A stretch of 64,000 nucleotides of DNA from Megalonaias nervosa (GCA_016617855.1 JAECUM010000792.1:221429-285428), one strand, 5' to 3'. Positions 25,139-36,366 are shown, counted from the stretch's first letter. The notes: generated by a model from the letters alone, not told the origin. Program-made: numbers and translations.

Positions 25139-26041
25139 TGTTACGTGTACGCTCGTACAAAAGTAACAAAAGAAAAGAGTGAAGCCAACAAGCTTTGTAA
25201 ATTTTAACAAAATAATTTATTTCCCTAGAAAACAATGGAAAAATAGGAACAGGACTTACGGTTTGTGAATATAATCCAAAAAATTAATCCTAAAATTGCA
25301 AAATATAAGTCCTATCACTAAACAGTTCTAACTGAATCCAGGTTCGAATCTCGATGAAATTCCAATAAGGAAGGCGATGTACTGTGGCAACAGATCCTCG
25401 ATTGAATCACAGATTATAATGTTTCCGTTTAGAATTCTAGAATAAATTTCGACTGAATGTCTTTCTCCTAGAACTTTTATAAATATGAAGCACTTGTGTA
25501 GTTTTCTAGAGAATGAATTATTAAATTCCAAAAAATAGATGAACTTCAAAAACAATCTGACAGCAACAATTGAAACACCTTATACCCTCAAGGTGTAAAG
25601 ATACGACTGAATAAATTTAATACCAATTGGCTGTTTTAAGCCTTGAGTTTAGATCATATGGTGGCTCACGTGATGGATTACGTGGCCATTAATTTGAACT
25701 TCGCATTTTAAAAAAATGATACTTTGCACGCACGCCTTAAAAGAATTAGCGAATCTTACTGTAAGATTCAATAAAAAAGGTTGTTTACAAATTAGAACTA
25801 TCACACAGGCAGAAAATGACCTTGGTAATAGCCAATCGTTGTATCTTAATGTTTACAAGATCTATGAAAGAGGGTGAGCTAAAAATAGTGCATCCTTGTG
25901 CGTTCTAAACAAACTGAATTTACTGGGAAAAATATAAAATCCCGTGAAAATAATCATTAGAATAAAATGTAATGAAACAAAAATAAAATAAAAAATAATT
26001 TAAAACTAATACACAAGTAAATAAATTACATAAACGTAACA
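25139..26041 (-). mobile_element. Solo LTR of the gypsy family
   Basis: This 903-base LTR reads TGTTACGTG at the left end and CGTAACA at the right, flanked by a 4-bp duplication TAGG (25135-25138 and 26042-26045). It matches the reverse complement of the LTR at 12387-13301 along its length, and the gypsy 5' LTR in the same orientation. No internal gypsy sequence adjoins it, so it is a solo LTR left by recombination. The 75-residue frame at 25328-25555 lies inside the LTR and is not a gene. Confidence 0.85.
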
Positions 26042-26450
26042 TAGGTAAATTGTGAGGAACCCTCTGTGTCTTCGACCATCTCAATCACATTCTCATAACA
26101 AAACAAACCGTAACAGCATACTGCACACTGAATACATATGACCCAATGCCTTTTGGTGAAGTTTATTGTACGTTAGTACTATCATATCGTTAAGTATCGT
26201 GTGTCATGTGAGCCTTATTCCATTCTGATCCCTTTATCTTATGTGAACGGTCAGTAATCCATAATAATAATATATTTTGCATATAAATGAAATGAATGTT
26301 TAAATTTATGGGAACGAACAATTACAAGCATAATATTATCCATGCAAATGTTGAAACCAGAGATTAAAACCTGGACTACCAAGATGTACAAATAGTGCAT
26401 GATTATTCCATAAGCTTCTGACAGGAGTCAATAGCATTTGTAGGCCTTAC

Positions 26451-26562
26451 CTGTATGGTTTCTCGACGTCCAATCTGCATATTGTCTGGAAAAACATGAC
26501 CAAGAGATCTACATAAGTTGATTGATCTAATCATATTGAGGTTTCCGTTCCACTGACCGCAC
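26451..26562 (-). CDS. Plexin-like receptor, exon c (end of PSI-1 and following linker)
   Basis: This 112-base exon has a TTGTTACAG acceptor and a GTAAGG donor. Its first base completes the AT left by the exon at 60245 to give ATG, and it ends in phase 0. The frame reads CGQWNGNLNMIRSINLCRSL and then GHVFPDNMQIGRRETIQ. In plexins the late Cys residues of PSI-1 are followed by a segment of the kind C-x-x-L-x-(V/I)-x-P-x-N that leads into the linker, which fits here. The upstream intron is about 33.7 kb and contains both Polinton-like elements. A short minus-strand frame (26403-26585) runs through the exon into both introns and has no meaning of its own. Confidence 0.75.
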
Positions 26563-26599
26563 CTGTAACAAATAATATAAACCAATCAGGTCAGATTTC

Positions 26600-27840
26600 G
26601 TGACCTTAGTGACAAAACGCAACTGGAGGTTTGTGTGAGTTATATTTTATAATCAAGTATTTGTTATATTGAGGTATTTGAAGCGCATGTATGTGTTGGA
26701 GAATCTTCATCCACTGTACTGTCTAAGCTGATGCGTCTATATGACAGACACCTGTTCTTAAAGGACATTTCTATTATATTTGTATTTGTTCTTGAAGGAT
26801 AAACTATTTTACTCGAGTGTTCTTTATAACTGGTTGCAGTGATTTGGGACTTCATAATACATACAAATGTGAACTTTCTGGAAGACCTGGTGTGGATAAA
26901 ACATATTGTACAGATAAATGATACGATTACAAAGGTCTTCCTCTTGCGAGTATTTGCAGATAGCATGAACAATGGATATTTTTTATCTACCTCGGTGTGT
27001 GTTTCTTTGGATATTAAGCACACTTTCAGATATGGCATCTGTTGCAATGAAAGAGGCGTGAACTGGTAGGGTGTGTAAATTTCATTATACAAGGTGGAGT
27101 GGTTTCCACAATGGTTAATATGCATGCAATCAAATATATACATTTCAGACATTTCACCATTTATATAGCAATTATGGTCACGAATTTGATATTTCCTATC
27201 TGTGTTTTGAAAACATTTTAAGTGTCAGCTATGATCCCTTAGGTCTCTATCAATATATACAGTGCTAATAGAATCTCATGTTTTAGTGTCCCACTCATTT
27301 CATTTAGTAAATGTTCTGAAACGTTATCTTTTGTGTTTTAACTGGTTTATGCCCACCTTATTTTTTAAATACGTGAGTTCTAGATGACTTTTAAGTAATT
27401 TCTGCCATTTAAATCTCTTTCTCAAGTAATACACTTACATGTAGATGCTCATATTGACCTTTTACTATTTACTTTATTATTAATTACATCATTTAACAAG
27501 ACTGATAATATATTTCAATTTAAAATTGAAGAGAGGTAATTGGTAATAGCAAGTAAGATAACTCTTAATTAGAGAGATTTATTTGTAAACAAATGTCTGA
27601 TTTTCTGAAATAAAACTGAAAGACTTACATGTTGCATAAAATGCACCATTACTATTCTTGGTAAACATCAGCTTGCAAAATAATTTAAAATTCATTAATG
27701 TACTCTTTGCCAGGCAGAATTATGCGCATTGTTTGTTTGTGCATTGCTCTACCATCGATAGGTTTGAGAAAAATTTTGTGTGGATATAGGACTCATGGTA
27801 CTAATGAGATAGACGAATGGGAACCAGTCTAGAAATGGGT
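26600..27840. other. Intronic sequence, no gene seen
   Basis: A 162-residue minus-strand frame (26664-27152) is the longest here, but it has AT-typical composition, no motif and an overlapping frame on the other strand. I do not call it. Confidence 0.45.
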
Positions 27841-27844
27841 CAAG

Positions 27845-27990
<146 letters not shown>

Positions 27991-28439
27991 TCTGGCCAGG
28001 ATTGGTTGATTATGAAATTCCAAACAGATGTTATACTCATACAAATAGAAAGATTCCCCTGATGTCATATGGTATCTCCTTTCGAACGCATACTGCTACC
28101 TCACTTTACACTGTTACAATGTAGCCTTGAACCAAAATGGCTCCTATGTTAAACGTATGTTTGGCTCTTTTGTCTTTGTTATTCAGCCCCATCCTGCTCT
28201 TCTTTCAAGTGACATCCTCTACGACATCTCTAAGTATGTGACACTAGTTGAGCTGGTTACACCTGATGACCAATATTTCCGCAGCAATCACCGTCTTGAA
28301 ATCTTGTTATCTCTGAATGGGTCAAAATTTAAACACGGAATTGCCACCGCAAGACTCCCTATCATGTCTAGATGATTGTCTGTTGGGTACTGGACAGGAG
28401 ATACTAGTAATTGGTTTGTGATAGTAAATTAATGGTTTG

Positions 28440-29120
28440 TTTGAATATAACTTTGTGTTGATTGTAAATAATTATTGGCTGATGGTCTGTAGAGCCTAGT
28501 TTGGCGGATAGTAGGTCACTAGGCTCTGGATATTAGATCCTTAGGCTCTAGTTAAAACTGGTTGATGAAAAGTATAAAACAGAGTGCTGAATAGCAGATT
28601 ACTATATAAGGATACAATATAATTGGTTAGTTGATAGTAGATAGCTGGCTGGCGGATAGCAGATTACTAGGCGTTGATAGTACATAATTTGAATAGTATA
28701 TAGCGGGATAATGGATAGTATAAATCTGATTTGAAAATAGTAGATTACTGGATTCTGTATCATAATAAACTGATTCTTGGATAGCAGATAACTGCGAATT
28801 GATAGTGGTTAATCAAATAGCAGATGGTAGATAACTGGTTGATGGCTAGTATATCACCAGGCTTTAGATAGTAAATAAATGTGTGTTTAATAGTAGATAA
28901 CTGGCTGGTGAATAGTAGATAACTGGGTATTGATAGTAAATCACTTGTTGGAGGATAATAGAAAACCTGGTGCTGATAGTAGACAATTTGTGCTGGATAG
29001 TAAATAACTAGTTGGTATGTAGTAGATCACTAGGTGTTGCTATGAGAAAATTAGTGCAAATAGTTTATAACTGAGTGCTGGATCTTCGACAGCTAGGTGA
29101 TGGATAGTAGATAAATAATT
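28440..29120. repeat. Degenerate tandem repeat with GATAGTAGATAACTGG words
   Basis: The words GGATAGTAGATAACTGG and GTTGATAGTAAATCACTAGG recur about fifteen times with drifting spacing. No frame is kept. Just outside, 28120-28180 and 29480-29550 share a separate short repeat (TTGAACCAAAATGGCTCCTATGTTAAA type), so the plus frame at 28127-28375 begins in a repeat and is not called. Confidence 0.55.
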
Positions 29121-29594
29121 ACTGATATGTAGGGATTATCGGAATGGTACGTTTGATTTTAAAATGAAAGTAGAGTAGGTAGGAGTGTGGTTAGTATAAA
29201 GTGGGGCAGAGATTTGAACTTTACAATTGGAACCATAGGGTGGTAAGGATGAGATAAAAAGTTAGCTTTGAAATGAAGCAAAGCAAAATAAGTCCCTTTA
29301 TTTAATGCTCCAGCTGACAAGCTCTAACCCTTGACATTACATGTACCTGCAAAACAGGACCAAACAGACAGACTCAGCAATAGACTAATTAACAGCATTT
29401 CATTTAGAGGGCAGACCATTTCATATAACAACAATGTTAAACTGTTACGAAAAGAAAGCCTCTCCTGACTGTCACTTCATGCTACAATGCTACTAGGTAA
29501 TTTCGAACCAAGATGGTGCCTATGTTAAATTCCAATCTGGTAACTATAATCATTTGACTGTTTTATCACCCCCATCGTATGGTTCTCATTCGAC

Positions 29595-32500
29595 AGCCTC
29601 TGTTACACCCAAATATAGCAGCAATTTACAATTTTTCCCATCGAGGATATTCTCGGTTGTGTTTGTCTGATTGAAGTGGATATGGAGTTTTGATGCGTTG
29701 ATAAACGCTGGGGAATTGGTTGTTGCATGTCGAAATTCAAATCGAAAAGCGAAGGCATTATTGCCTTGACAGCTAAGGCGTCGGTATCATTTTGGTCAAA
29801 CCGAACGATATGGGCTAATGCATCCGGATTCCATTGGCCATATGAGTTGGATGCAGAGAAAGAGATGTAGAACCACTGATTCTCCGAGTTGTAGTCCAAA
29901 GTCATATTAAGAATGGCATCCTGCAGCACTTTGTTTGCGTTTGCGCGTTTTAATGCCCATTGCAAATGGTAATGCTTTTAGCAGAGCACACTGGGACCGA
30001 AAATGCAAGTAAGGTAATATAAGCTAGCGTAGTCGAAAAGTTAAACTGTCGTCTCCTGTATGAAATTACCAAGAGTTCTGCACGCGAATATGAGTCGGTG
30101 CATATCACCTATTATAAATCTACAGGTCCAAGCAGAAGACTAGTCAATTTTAAATACATGGTGAAAAGAACTGCAATTACGGCATTTCCATAAGTACTAC
30201 GCTTTAATAGCGACACAAATTATAGCATCGTTGGCGTCTTGAACTACAGCTATGCAGAGTGAGTGCAGATCCGCCAGCTGTTTTTGAACGGCGTCGTGTA
30301 ACGCCTCATGTTGCCTCTCGTTGAGACTGAAACATTTTATAACCAATCTAGATCAGAAAATGCAGACTTTGAAAGAAGGTTTGAGCAAAAGCATGTAAAA
30401 TTTGAGATCCATTTGACCAGCCGAAGCGAATACAAGCCGATATCAACCAATGTTGCTGCGAAGATTTAACAGTTTCAAATTTCATACTAGTTGAGAAATA
30501 TTCTCATTCGTATGAAGTTCCCCATTTCGAGTGATACAGGGTGGATGCGTTCGAAAAGAGCATTGACGTGAAATAATAGGAAGCTATATGTAATAACGTA
30601 TTCATGAATGGGGGGACGACTGGAAAGAAAAACATGACATGAACAATGGCATAGAATTGATGAATATAATTTACTTCCCCAGAAGATCAGCCCATAAACC
30701 TGGCCCCGGAGTATGGGAAAGCTTCTTACCAGACCCCACTACATATTAAACCTAACATTGCACGGGGAGATAGCCGACAGGCTGAAAACAGCAATTCGAA
30801 CATTTGGTACAGGTTCGGGGCTGGATCGGCTAAAATCGGTTTGCGTACTTCATGTTGAGTATGTTGTAAGGCTTGACCTACCACGGTGTGGTGGGTCTCA
30901 TAGATAGTTGCTGTCAGCATTTTTGGGTAATCCCAGATGATTACCTCAATAATAGGAGGAGACAAAGCAAACAATGGGCAAAACAGGTTGTTTGCGCTCA
31001 TTAACGCAGAAATCTCCGGCCTTGACGGCCAAAGTCGAGAGCTAATTATAAGGATGCAATATCTAATAGACAAAACTATATTATGCACTTATGGTGGACA
31101 TTTTTGTAATACAGTATGAAACGGAGCTTAACGTTGGTACCAATGCTAAGTGTAAAAACATCACTCAGGAGGCCAATAAAGACATGGCGGATGAAACCAA
31201 CATTAGCGTCAACGCGTATGTCAGGAAAAGGGCCGTAAGCATATTGGTCTTGAAGACTCAATGCATCAAGCCCCCACGCCAAAACAATTGAAAAGTTCGG
31301 CTTATTATACATGTCCGCTCCACTGCTGCAACGGCATAAACTGGCACCATGAAAAAATGGGCATCGCAAGAAGACAATGACCATGAAGCCAATAAAATGG
31401 TACTTGTCGTAGACGGTCATTTAGCCATCTGATTTCTCTGCTTAGCACTGTTCGAACGATTAAAAGTGTTCGCTGCACTTGGCAAAGATATCACGCAGAA
31501 TAACAAATAATCATACAGCTATCATGATAACAAGCTCCGCTAGATTTGCATTCGGTCATCAGTAGGCACTATACTATTGACCTGACAATTCTGGACACAA
31601 ATGATCTCTATGATTTGATACCACTTATCTCTTATACTGGCAGTCTGTAAGGTTTATATATTGCAGCATCCTAGAGCGTTGTGTCCACTGATTACTCTGT
31701 AACGCGTAACTCATGATATTTCAGCATGCCAAAGGTGGTTTCTGTTGTGATCTCTTTTTTGTACATTTAACAATGTTTGCGATGTATTTTCTCTTATTTG
31801 TGGTGGTTGTTGTATTTATCATTTGTCGCATATGCTTCTGCCATATCTACGTCCTAGATGGAAAAACTTGTATGGCCTAACACCCTCTCCTTTTGTGCAT
31901 TCAAGATCTTATGTTATATTTATAACTCCTAGCACATTTCCAACAACATATTCAGCTTACTGTCTTTAATGTCATGGGTCTTAAAGAAGGCATACACCTT
32001 TTGATTGCGAATTTATTTGAGCTGCTAACAGGTATTCGCCACGAAGGTTGTTCAGGCTGTTTCCATTCCCAATATTTGTTGCTGATAACCTTCATCGCAA
32101 GACTATCTAAATATGTTTCATCTCCATCGGGTAGATTGTCTTTATGATGGCAAAACTCGCCAATATCAATACCAGAGCAGTCTTAGGAATAGTCATGTAG
32201 CTATGCCCCATTATTAAAGACCGGGTGTCGTCCCAATATTGAAATATAATCTACTCATTGAGTTCCTCCAATAAGTTCTTGGTGTAAAGGGAGTCCTCAG
32301 AACCTTTGTTGTAACTAATTGGTCAAGCATCACAGACCAGAAAATCCCAAATCCCAACGAGAACGATGTCATTGTGCCAGGCACAGCAAGGTTGTCCTTC
32401 ATAATTACTTTAAAGGGAGGGGCAGGTGCAATAGCAGACGCCAACCACATGATCGCAAAAATCTTAGTTGTATTATAATATAAATCTTGAAGGAAATTGA

Positions 32501-32640
32501 CTGATTTGCATTAACGATGCGGACATCTGGGGTGTCTATACTGATCTCGGCAAATGGAAAAGAGAAGACTAACTCTGTATATAAGGGTATACGAAATATT
32601 TCCACTGTCGCTATGGACACAATGGCCGAACCGAAATTGA
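29595..32640 (-). other. Decayed coding-like region of unknown identity, possible left part of the older Polinton-like element
   Basis: The composition changes here to a less AT-rich, codon-like sequence similar to 49.5-59.9 kb. Several minus-strand frames of 60-120 residues follow one another: 29965-29603, 31088-30726, 31420-31076, 32450-32214 and 32620-32405. I recognise no domain in any of them. The region ends about 160 bases before the younger Polinton. A plausible reading is that the younger Polinton inserted into the older element, leaving this part on its left. That is inference from position and composition only. Confidence 0.3.
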
Positions 32641-32794
32641 TTTGTTTCTGCTCAGTGAAATGAAAGACTCAGAATCGGTCTTGCACTATGTATGGATAAA
32701 TACCGGCACAATAAGCACGCGCATACAAATATTTCTGCAGACGTTGCATGCATGTATTTAACACTAAAGATTTAATCACCAGTCACGACTTTAC

Positions 32795-32800
32795 TTCGGC
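32795..32800. repeat. Target site duplication, left (TTCGGC)
   Basis: The six bases TTCGGC precede the terminal AGTAGTG of the Polinton. The right copy at 49284-49289 is TTCAGC, five of six identical. Polintons make 6-bp duplications. Confidence 0.75.
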
Positions 32801-33039
32801 AGTAGTGAGTGGGAATACCATAGGAAACTATGTTTTATATAAGGAAAAGCAGGGTGTTTCACTCTAGGGAAATATGGGAATTTAACATCGGGAAATTTAA
32901 CAATGGTGGGACTATAGCGGACAAGGGAAAGAAAAGATAGGTTGGGACTATAGAGGGACACGGGAAATTGAACATAAGTTGGGACTGTCTAGGGACAATG
33001 TATTGGGACTGTCTAGGGACAATAGGAATTGAACATGGG

Positions 33040-33047
33040 TGACGTCA
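33040..33047. promoter_or_regulatory. CRE/ATF-like palindrome TGACGTCA in the left TIR
   Basis: A perfect TGACGTCA lies in the context GGGTGACGTCACAG. The same context recurs at 34380-34387 (perfect) and in the right TIR at 48988-48995 (TGACATCA, one change). Binding of CREB/ATF-type factors is inferred from the motif only. Confidence 0.45.
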
Positions 33048-33270
33048 CAGTACTGGACGCTGGCAACAATGTTGCAAGGGGCTGACCTTAATCGGGCGGA
33101 ACAGTGTGGAAAGAGGTTGACCTGAATACGCGTTACTCTAGGACAATAGAAACATAGACTAGATACGTAATTAGAGACAGGGTTAGAGACATAGACAGAG
33201 ACATAGACATATCACACAAATACATCAATATGGCAAAGAGAGAATATATATCTTTTCGAGGCAATGGATT

Positions 33271-33286
33271 GGCCCTGAAAAGGGCC
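33271..33286 (-). terminator. Histone-type 3' stem-loop A with downstream purine element
   Basis: On the minus strand the core is GGCCCTTTTCAGGGCC, a perfect 6-bp stem with a TTTC loop, preceded by ACCCAAA and followed by AATCCA. After 13 more bases comes CTCGAAAAGA (33260-33251), in the place of a histone downstream element. This is the full layout of a replication-dependent histone mRNA 3' end. It follows the coiled-coil gene of the left TIR on the same strand. Confidence 0.8.
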
Positions 33287-33299
33287 TTTGGGTTTCTTC

Positions 33300-33697
33300 T
33301 TCTTCTTGTTCTTCTGTTTTCTCTCCTCTCTTCTTCTCCTCCACCAACCTCTCATCTTCTCCTTCACCTCATTCGTCTTCTTATTCTTTTACTCCTCTTT
33401 CTCCTCCTTCTCCTCTTCCTTCTCTTTTTTCCTTTTCTCATTCTCATCTTCTTTCATTATTTTCTCAATGCATGTTTTTATTTGCTCTATGTCCTCTTTT
33501 TCCTCCTTCTCCTCCGCTTTCTGTTTCATCAGCTCTCTCAGCCTTTCCTTAGCCTTCTTCAAATTATTTCTCTACATTTTGAGACGGTGAGGGCTATAGG
33601 CACCATAATCCAGCTTCACCATCATCTCCTCCACCGTGTCCAGGTCATCCACTACCCCTTGCAATGTCACCATTTTGTCAATTGGGTTACAAGCCAT
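33300..33697 (-). pseudogene. Left-TIR copy of the coiled-coil accessory gene
   Basis: This is the inverted duplicate of the gene at 48372-48752. It starts MACNPIDKMVTLQG at 33697 and keeps the same reading frame as the right copy, but it has an in-frame TAG at 33574-33572, where the right copy has GAG (Glu), and a TAA further on. No frameshift is seen relative to the right copy. Past the second stop the frame would run through the basic tail into the stem-loop. The protein is a Lys/Glu-rich coiled coil of unknown role. The strongly CT-rich plus strand gives two hydrophobic frames (33230-33730, 33288-33590) that are antisense products. Confidence 0.75.
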
Positions 33698-33719
33698 CTT
33701 CGTTTATTCAATGTTGAAT

Positions 33720-33784
33720 GGCGCGAATGATAAACGCTAAACTTTGTTGTATACCTCAAACACGGACGTGGAGGAAAACATCCC
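33720..33784 (-). promoter_or_regulatory. Shared accessory-gene promoter, copy 1 (left TIR)
   Basis: The minus strand reads GGGATGTTTTCC, CACGTCCGTGTTTGAG, a weak TATA (GTATACAA) and CATTCGCGCC, ending about 20 bases before the ATG at 33697. The same arrangement is found at 46408, 47231 and 48288. Confidence 0.65.
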
Positions 33785-33889
33785 TTCTCACCAATTACCC
33801 ATATCACCTACCCAACATCCCCATAGTGAAGTGAGCTAACCTAAAATAAATTTTTTACCAAACAACACACTAATGCCAAATTTTTTGTG

Positions 33890-34365
33890 TTTAGGAATAA
33901 GTGTTAAGGAAAAAAAAAACAAATAGATACACACACAAACCTACGCGCGCACACATACAAACACACACACATATACACATATACACAGAAACGTACGCGC
34001 TCACACATACACACAAACACACAAACGCTATTGTTTGTGGTTAGGGATAAGTACATTTTGTTAAGGGAAAAACAAAATCATACACCCACAAACGTACGCG
34101 CGCACACGTACACACACATACACATACACACACACACACAATCATACGCGCGCACACATACACATACACACACTCAAATGTACGCTCGCATACATACAGA
34201 CACAAACACACAAACACTATGTTTTGTGGTTAGGAATAAGTGTTTTTTGTTAAGAAAGAAACAAATAAATACACACAAACGTACGCACACACACATACAA
34301 ACGTACGTTCGCACACATACACACACATACACAAACGTACGCGCGCACACATACATAGACACAAA
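33890..34365. repeat. CA-rich tandem repeats with ACGCGCGC words in the TIR
   Basis: Three units share the order GTGGTTAGGAATAAGT, TTTTGTTAAG, AAACAAAT and then CACACAAACGTACGCGCGCA. Reverse complements of this are in the right TIR (47930-48190). Frames on both strands (34031-34408 and others) are repeat products. Confidence 0.8.
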
Positions 34366-34560
34366 CATTGTACAGGGGGTGACGTCACGGTCCTGGACAC
34401 GGGGCTAATCTCAATCGGACGGAATGGTGGAAAGGGGCTGACCTGAATACGCGTTACTCTAGGGAAAATAGAGATATAGACATAGAGACATAGACTTAGA
34501 GACGTGGTCAAAGACAGGGTTAGAGACATAGAGAGGGACATAGACATATTGCACAGACAT
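34366..34560 (+). repeat. Second, direct copy of an outer TIR segment
   Basis: The order TGACGTCAC, CTGGAC, GGGGCTGACC, GAATACGCGTTACTCTAGG and GAGACATAGAC repeats that of 33038-33225 in the same orientation, so the left end holds this segment twice. It includes the second TGACGTCA (34380-34387). Confidence 0.8.
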
Positions 34561-34690
34561 AGATTCATGAACATAAATCTATCACACAAAAATCATAGAT
34601 TTGTGAACATAAATCTATCACACAAAAAATCATAGATTTATGAACACATACACATCATGAACATAAATCTATCACACCAAAAAAAATCTA
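34560..34690. repeat. Array of near-palindromes ATAGATTTATGAACATAAATCTAT type
   Basis: About four copies of a unit of about 36 bases contain ATAGATT-N8-9-AATCTAT, each close to self-complementary, separated by CACACAAAAAA. This is a candidate binding-site array just inside the left end. Confidence 0.65.
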
Positions 34691-34715
34691 CTAAATTATT
34701 GTTAGGCAAGAAAGA

Positions 34716-34931
34716 ATGGATTTCTCACCCATGCGACAGAGAAATCTAGCTGTTTTGCTATCCTTACTTTTCTTATCTCAGTCTAGTCATCTCAGACCAG
34801 TCGTCTCAGTTAAGGTGTCCACGCGCTCAGAACTACTTTTAAAAAAGAAACCCTTGTTGTCTTCTGCTGTGCCTGACGCAGTTGTTCTAAAACCAAACAA
34901 CAACAACAACAAATATATAAAAAAAACATAG
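34716..34931 (+). CDS. Hypothetical small protein of the Polinton, uncertain
   Basis: This 71-residue frame starts MDFSPMRQRNLAVLLSLLFL, with a short hydrophobic stretch that could be a signal or membrane segment, and ends in an Asn run coded by a CAA/AAC repeat. I do not recognise it, and no stem-loop or clear promoter accompanies it. It may be chance. Confidence 0.2.
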   Translation: MDFSPMRQRNLAVLLSLLFLSQSSHLRPVVSVKVSTRSELLLKKKPLLSSAVPDAVVLKPNNNNNKYIKKT

Positions 34932-35095
34932 TAACTTTAGGTCAATCCATCTTTGAGAACACACCATACAAAAGCATTTCGAGAGAGACAAAGATGCACA
35001 CGCACACGATGTCGAACTTTTTGGTATAATGCTAGTTCGTTCCACACAGCGTGGTCAATTTTATCCTATAGCAGGTCTAGCTCAATACATTTTCT

Positions 35096-35194
35096 GGTCA
35101 GCGTCATTAAATGTAGCTTAAGCTACCTAACTAGTTTTAAATACTTCGTGTGAAACAAATTATATACTGTTAGCTACATTTAATGACGCTGACC
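35096..35194. repeat. Perfect 23-bp inverted repeat, 53-bp spacer
   Basis: GGTCAGCGTCATTAAATGTAGCT (35096-35118) is exactly complementary to 35172-35194. Weaker pairing continues outside both arms (TTTTCTGGTCA against TGACCTGAAAA). It lies in a gene-poor part of the Polinton. Confidence 0.85.
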
Positions 35195-35199
35195 TGAAA

Positions 35200-36150
35200 A
35201 TTGACTGTGTTTCAGATAAGATAAAATTCTCAATGCTATGTGAAATGTACTATGACAGAAAACACTAATCTATGCACATAGACTATAGACTTATACACTT
35301 CATAGCCTCCCAACTCTCTTAACAGCTACAGAAAACTTTGTAACTGCCAGAAATGTGTTATGTCAGTCATGCTTTATTCTAATTTTGTTATACATCTCCA
35401 TTGTGCCCCAGTGAATCAAAAATATACCTACAATATTTAATGACAAATAATGCACTTACCAGCCAGAAGGAATCATTTATCCGTCGACACATTAATCCAT
35501 AAGCAATTTTCACTGTAGCACTTGCCATATCTCCAAGACAGAAAAATAAATTTTCAAAGAATCCGTGAACTTGAAAGTTTAGCACATGGTTGTCGACCAG
35601 GGTCGTATTAGGAGGGTCTTTTATACACGGGGGTAATTTTACAATCAATATTAAGGACAACACAAGTATGTCACAAACAGTTTCACCTCCTCCAAAGAAA
35701 AGTAGAGTTATATACGATAGTGACGCAGATCTCTAATTACCCATGAATAATCTAATGCAACATGTTACTCCTCGTTACAGCTTGTACTAAAGTATAACTA
35801 CGGCAGAGCTGAGTACCCAGTATCGTTTCATTATTTACAAAATAAATTTTCAAAATTGGAACTGATGAAAATGAAACAGTTTCTTGTAATAAATATTAAT
35901 TATTTATTTTTAATTTCATATAACATCCATATATTAAATGTAATAATACCTCATTAGTATGTGACGTTTTATGTTATTTTTCTTTGCTCACGCGTATAAA
36001 CTGTGTACTTCTGATGCAACGGTAACACCACAGCCTTCATTAACATATTTGTATTAATGAGCCGCATGTAAACATTTGGACATGAACTAAATTACACAAG
36101 TGAAGAGTTCTTTTTACTTTAAGGGAAACGATTGGGTGAGAAACATAAAC
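35200..36150. other. Gene-poor AT-rich interval in the Polinton
   Basis: One 91-residue minus frame (35663-35388) and some shorter ones are present, with no motif recognised. An integrase was specifically looked for here and not found. Confidence 0.4.
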
Positions 36151-36153
36151 TAC

Positions 36154-36287
36154 GTTGTGGTTTGGACCGAGACAATGAAATCCCAGTCGCGGAGTTACAT
36201 TATGTCTCCCCACAAGGCGAGCCTCGTGGGAAGACAAATAATGTAACCCCTCGACTGGAATTTCCTTGTCTCGGTCCAAACCCCAAC
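36154..36287. repeat. Long foldback hairpin (arms about 65 bp)
   Basis: The left arm begins GTTGTGGTTTGGACCGAGAC and the right arm ends GTCTCGGTCCAAACCCCAAC. Pairing continues almost to the centre at CCCCACAAGGCGAGCCTCGTGGG with only a few mismatches. Overlapping frames on both strands (36040-36279, 36132-36323) exist only because of the palindrome. It could be a small foldback element, a hairpin RNA source or a replication structure. Confidence 0.85.
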
Positions 36288-36321
36288 ATAGATTCTATAC
36301 ATATTTTCGAGGCAATGGAGT

Positions 36322-36337
36322 GACCCTGAAAAGGGCC
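36322..36337 (-). terminator. Histone-type 3' stem-loop B with downstream purine element
   Basis: On the minus strand the core is GGCCCTTTTCAGGGTC (outer pair G-C, second pair G-T), preceded by CTAAA and followed by ACTCCATTGCCTCGAAAA. It starts 30 bases after the stop of the basic protein gene at 36561-36367 and matches stem-loop A in the flanks too. Confidence 0.75.
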
Positions 36338-36366
36338 TTTAGTTCTGTTTTGTTAACACTATTCAG

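Larger units (their letters stand above)
32801..34290 (+). repeat. Left terminal inverted repeat
   Basis: Its reverse complement matches 47930-49283 with many substitutions and some indels. The outermost 250 bases hold several copies of a unit with TTGGGACTGTCTAGGGACAA. Further in come a CRE-like site, a run of GAGACATAGAC words, a decayed coiled-coil gene with its promoter, and CA-rich repeats. The inner limit is approximate because simple repeats blur it. Confidence 0.85.

Noticed and set aside
26664..27152. 162-residue minus-strand frame
   Set aside because: No motif, AT-driven composition, and an open frame on the other strand. It is probably intronic chance.
28127..28375. 82-residue plus-strand frame
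   Set aside because: Its start lies in a short repeat also present near 29480-29550, and no motif is seen.
33230..33730. 166-residue hydrophobic plus-strand frame in the left TIR
   Set aside because: It is antisense to the Lys/Glu-rich coiled-coil gene, so Leu/Ser/Phe runs follow from CTT/CTC repeats.
32801..34290. The TIR as LTRs of a retroelement
   Set aside because: The two ends are inverted, not direct, and flank capsid and polymerase B genes with a 6-bp duplication.
34031..34589. Thr/His-rich and Val/Cys-rich frames in the CA repeats
   Set aside because: Repeat products in the TIR.
36040..36323. Overlapping frames on both strands at the hairpin
   Set aside because: Both derive from the palindrome. 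The residues mirror each other.
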